A stretch of DNA of 64,000 nucleotides from Desulfitibacter alkalitolerans DSM 16504 (GTDB lineage: Bacteria > Bacillota > DSM-16504 > Desulfitibacterales > Desulfitibacteraceae). The stretch spans positions 124,001-188,000 of the forward strand of contig NZ_KK211101.1 of NCBI RefSeq assembly GCF_000620305.1. The letters are read 5' to 3'. The notes under the pieces were generated by a model, which worked only from the letters and a program-made list of their open reading frames with translations, did no database searches and had not been told where the DNA came from. Both the position numbers and the translations under genes were made by a program. This document shows, piece by piece, positions 63,455-64,000 of this stretch (the stretch's first letter is position 1; every line of letters starts with the position of its first letter).

Positions 63455-63961
63455 ATGGATTTTGTTAAAACCCTTATTATTGCAGGGAGCATGCTTGTTT
63501 ACCTAGGCTTTGCTCCTATTACAACTGACCATTATACTTTGAGTCACCAAAGCAATAATCACTATGAGCAAAAGGATCATGAAACCTGGTGGGAAGAATA
63601 TCATAAACTGCCCAGGAAAAGTGGGGCTTTAGCTGACAGGATTACTCAAGCCCTAGAATATAGTGGATGGCTTAACGAACCATTAGAAGATGTCATTGTT
63701 AAACTTGAGGAATTTTATGGAGAGCCTTTGTTAAGTGAGATTGTTAAATCTGTATCTGAATTTAGAGCAACCCCAACTGACTGGCATTATTTATATAAGG
63801 TAGATAGTGTGTATTTGCTGCAAAAGCATGGTGAAAAAACATATTTAATTGTTGAGGTGCTGGAACTACTAAATGATGAAATAATTGATAAGGCCCTTGC
63901 ACTAATTATAATTAATAGTGATTCTAAGATAATTGAACAGGATTTCAGGTGGGGGTATTAA
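63455..63961 (+). CDS. Putative secreted or membrane-anchored protein, unknown
   Basis: A 168-residue protein with a hydrophobic N terminus ('MDFVKTLIIAGSMLVYLGFA') and a soluble remainder rich in His and acidic residues near its start ('HETWWEEYHKLPRKSG'). No family was recognised. ATG at 63455 follows TTTGGAGGTATACC; an earlier in-frame ATG at 63419 lacks a site. Confidence 0.75.
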   Translation: MDFVKTLIIAGSMLVYLGFAPITTDHYTLSHQSNNHYEQKDHETWWEEYHKLPRKSGALADRITQALEYSGWLNEPLEDVIVKLEEFYGEPLLSEIVKSVSEFRATPTDWHYLYKVDSVYLLQKHGEKTYLIVEVLELLNDEIIDKALALIIINSDSKIIEQDFRWGY

Positions 63962-64000
63962 CCTAGTATTTCTTTAAAAAAATTACAGAAGTCTTGTCAA

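Overview
The window is one continuous stretch of a low-GC chromosome from an anaerobic, endospore-forming Firmicute (class Clostridia by gene content). Sporulation markers are scattered through it: a YaaH-type GH18 protein, a divergent alpha/beta SASP, ytrH/ytrI beside dnaE, ytaF and spore photoproduct lyase. Anaerobic markers are a selenoprotein glycine reductase operon, a periplasmic NiFe uptake hydrogenase and reductive-dehalogenase-like proteins. Genus cannot be assigned from the sequence alone. No insertion sequences, prophage or CRISPR arrays were seen, and almost every open frame is intact.

Layout. 0-5 kb: GH18 spore protein, nth, DUF503, trmL, D-amino-acid aminotransferase, phosphodiesterase, SASP-like gene. 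5-15 kb: ytrI-ytrH divergent from dnaE, then coaD, mtrB (TRAP), pfkA, pyk and a PycB/OadA carboxyltransferase. 15.5-20 kb, minus strand: minC and a membrane-bound uptake hydrogenase operon (small subunit, large subunit, cytochrome b, maturation protease). 20-27.5 kb, divergent from the hydrogenase: an organohalide-respiration-like cluster (RdhC/NosR-type FMN flavoprotein, tatA, Tat-exported RdhA, RdhB anchor, cytosolic histidine kinase and response regulator, and a second RdhA-like protein with no export signal), with three unlisted-size small ORFs in and around it. 28-34 kb: assorted transporters, a nitrilase-family hydrolase, a divergent cis-prenyltransferase and a cytosolic chemoreceptor. 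34.3-42.7 kb: tandem glycine riboswitch followed by grdX-trxB-trxA-grdE-grdA-grdB-grdC-grdD, with in-frame UGA selenocysteine codons in grdA and grdB. 43-49 kb: chemoreceptor, subtilase, tRNA-Leu, ECF sigma/anti-sigma pair. 49-56 kb: polA-mutM-ytaF-coaE-lytic transglycosylase, NAPRTase, MctB-like protein, second tRNA-Leu. 56.5-64 kb: SOS-regulated Y-family polymerase, YetF-like protein, proline dehydrogenase with an ornithine cyclodeaminase-type enzyme, splB, mobB and a terminal hypothetical.

How the parts fit. The hydrogenase and RdhC-TatA-RdhAB genes read as one respiratory island: H2 oxidised outside the membrane, electrons passed through cytochrome b and quinone (possibly via RdhC) to an exported corrinoid/Fe-S reductase, under two-component control. 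The glycine reductase operon gives a Stickland-type reductive branch; the riboswitch makes it glycine-inducible, and thioredoxin reductase plus thioredoxin supply its electrons. The ornithine-to-proline and proline dehydrogenase pair suggests further amino-acid catabolism. The most interesting points are the Cys-to-Asn change at the proximal cluster of the hydrogenase small subunit, the unexported second RdhA homologue with a Cys-rich micro-ORF beside it, and a thioredoxin reductase fused to a cysteine-less thioredoxin domain.
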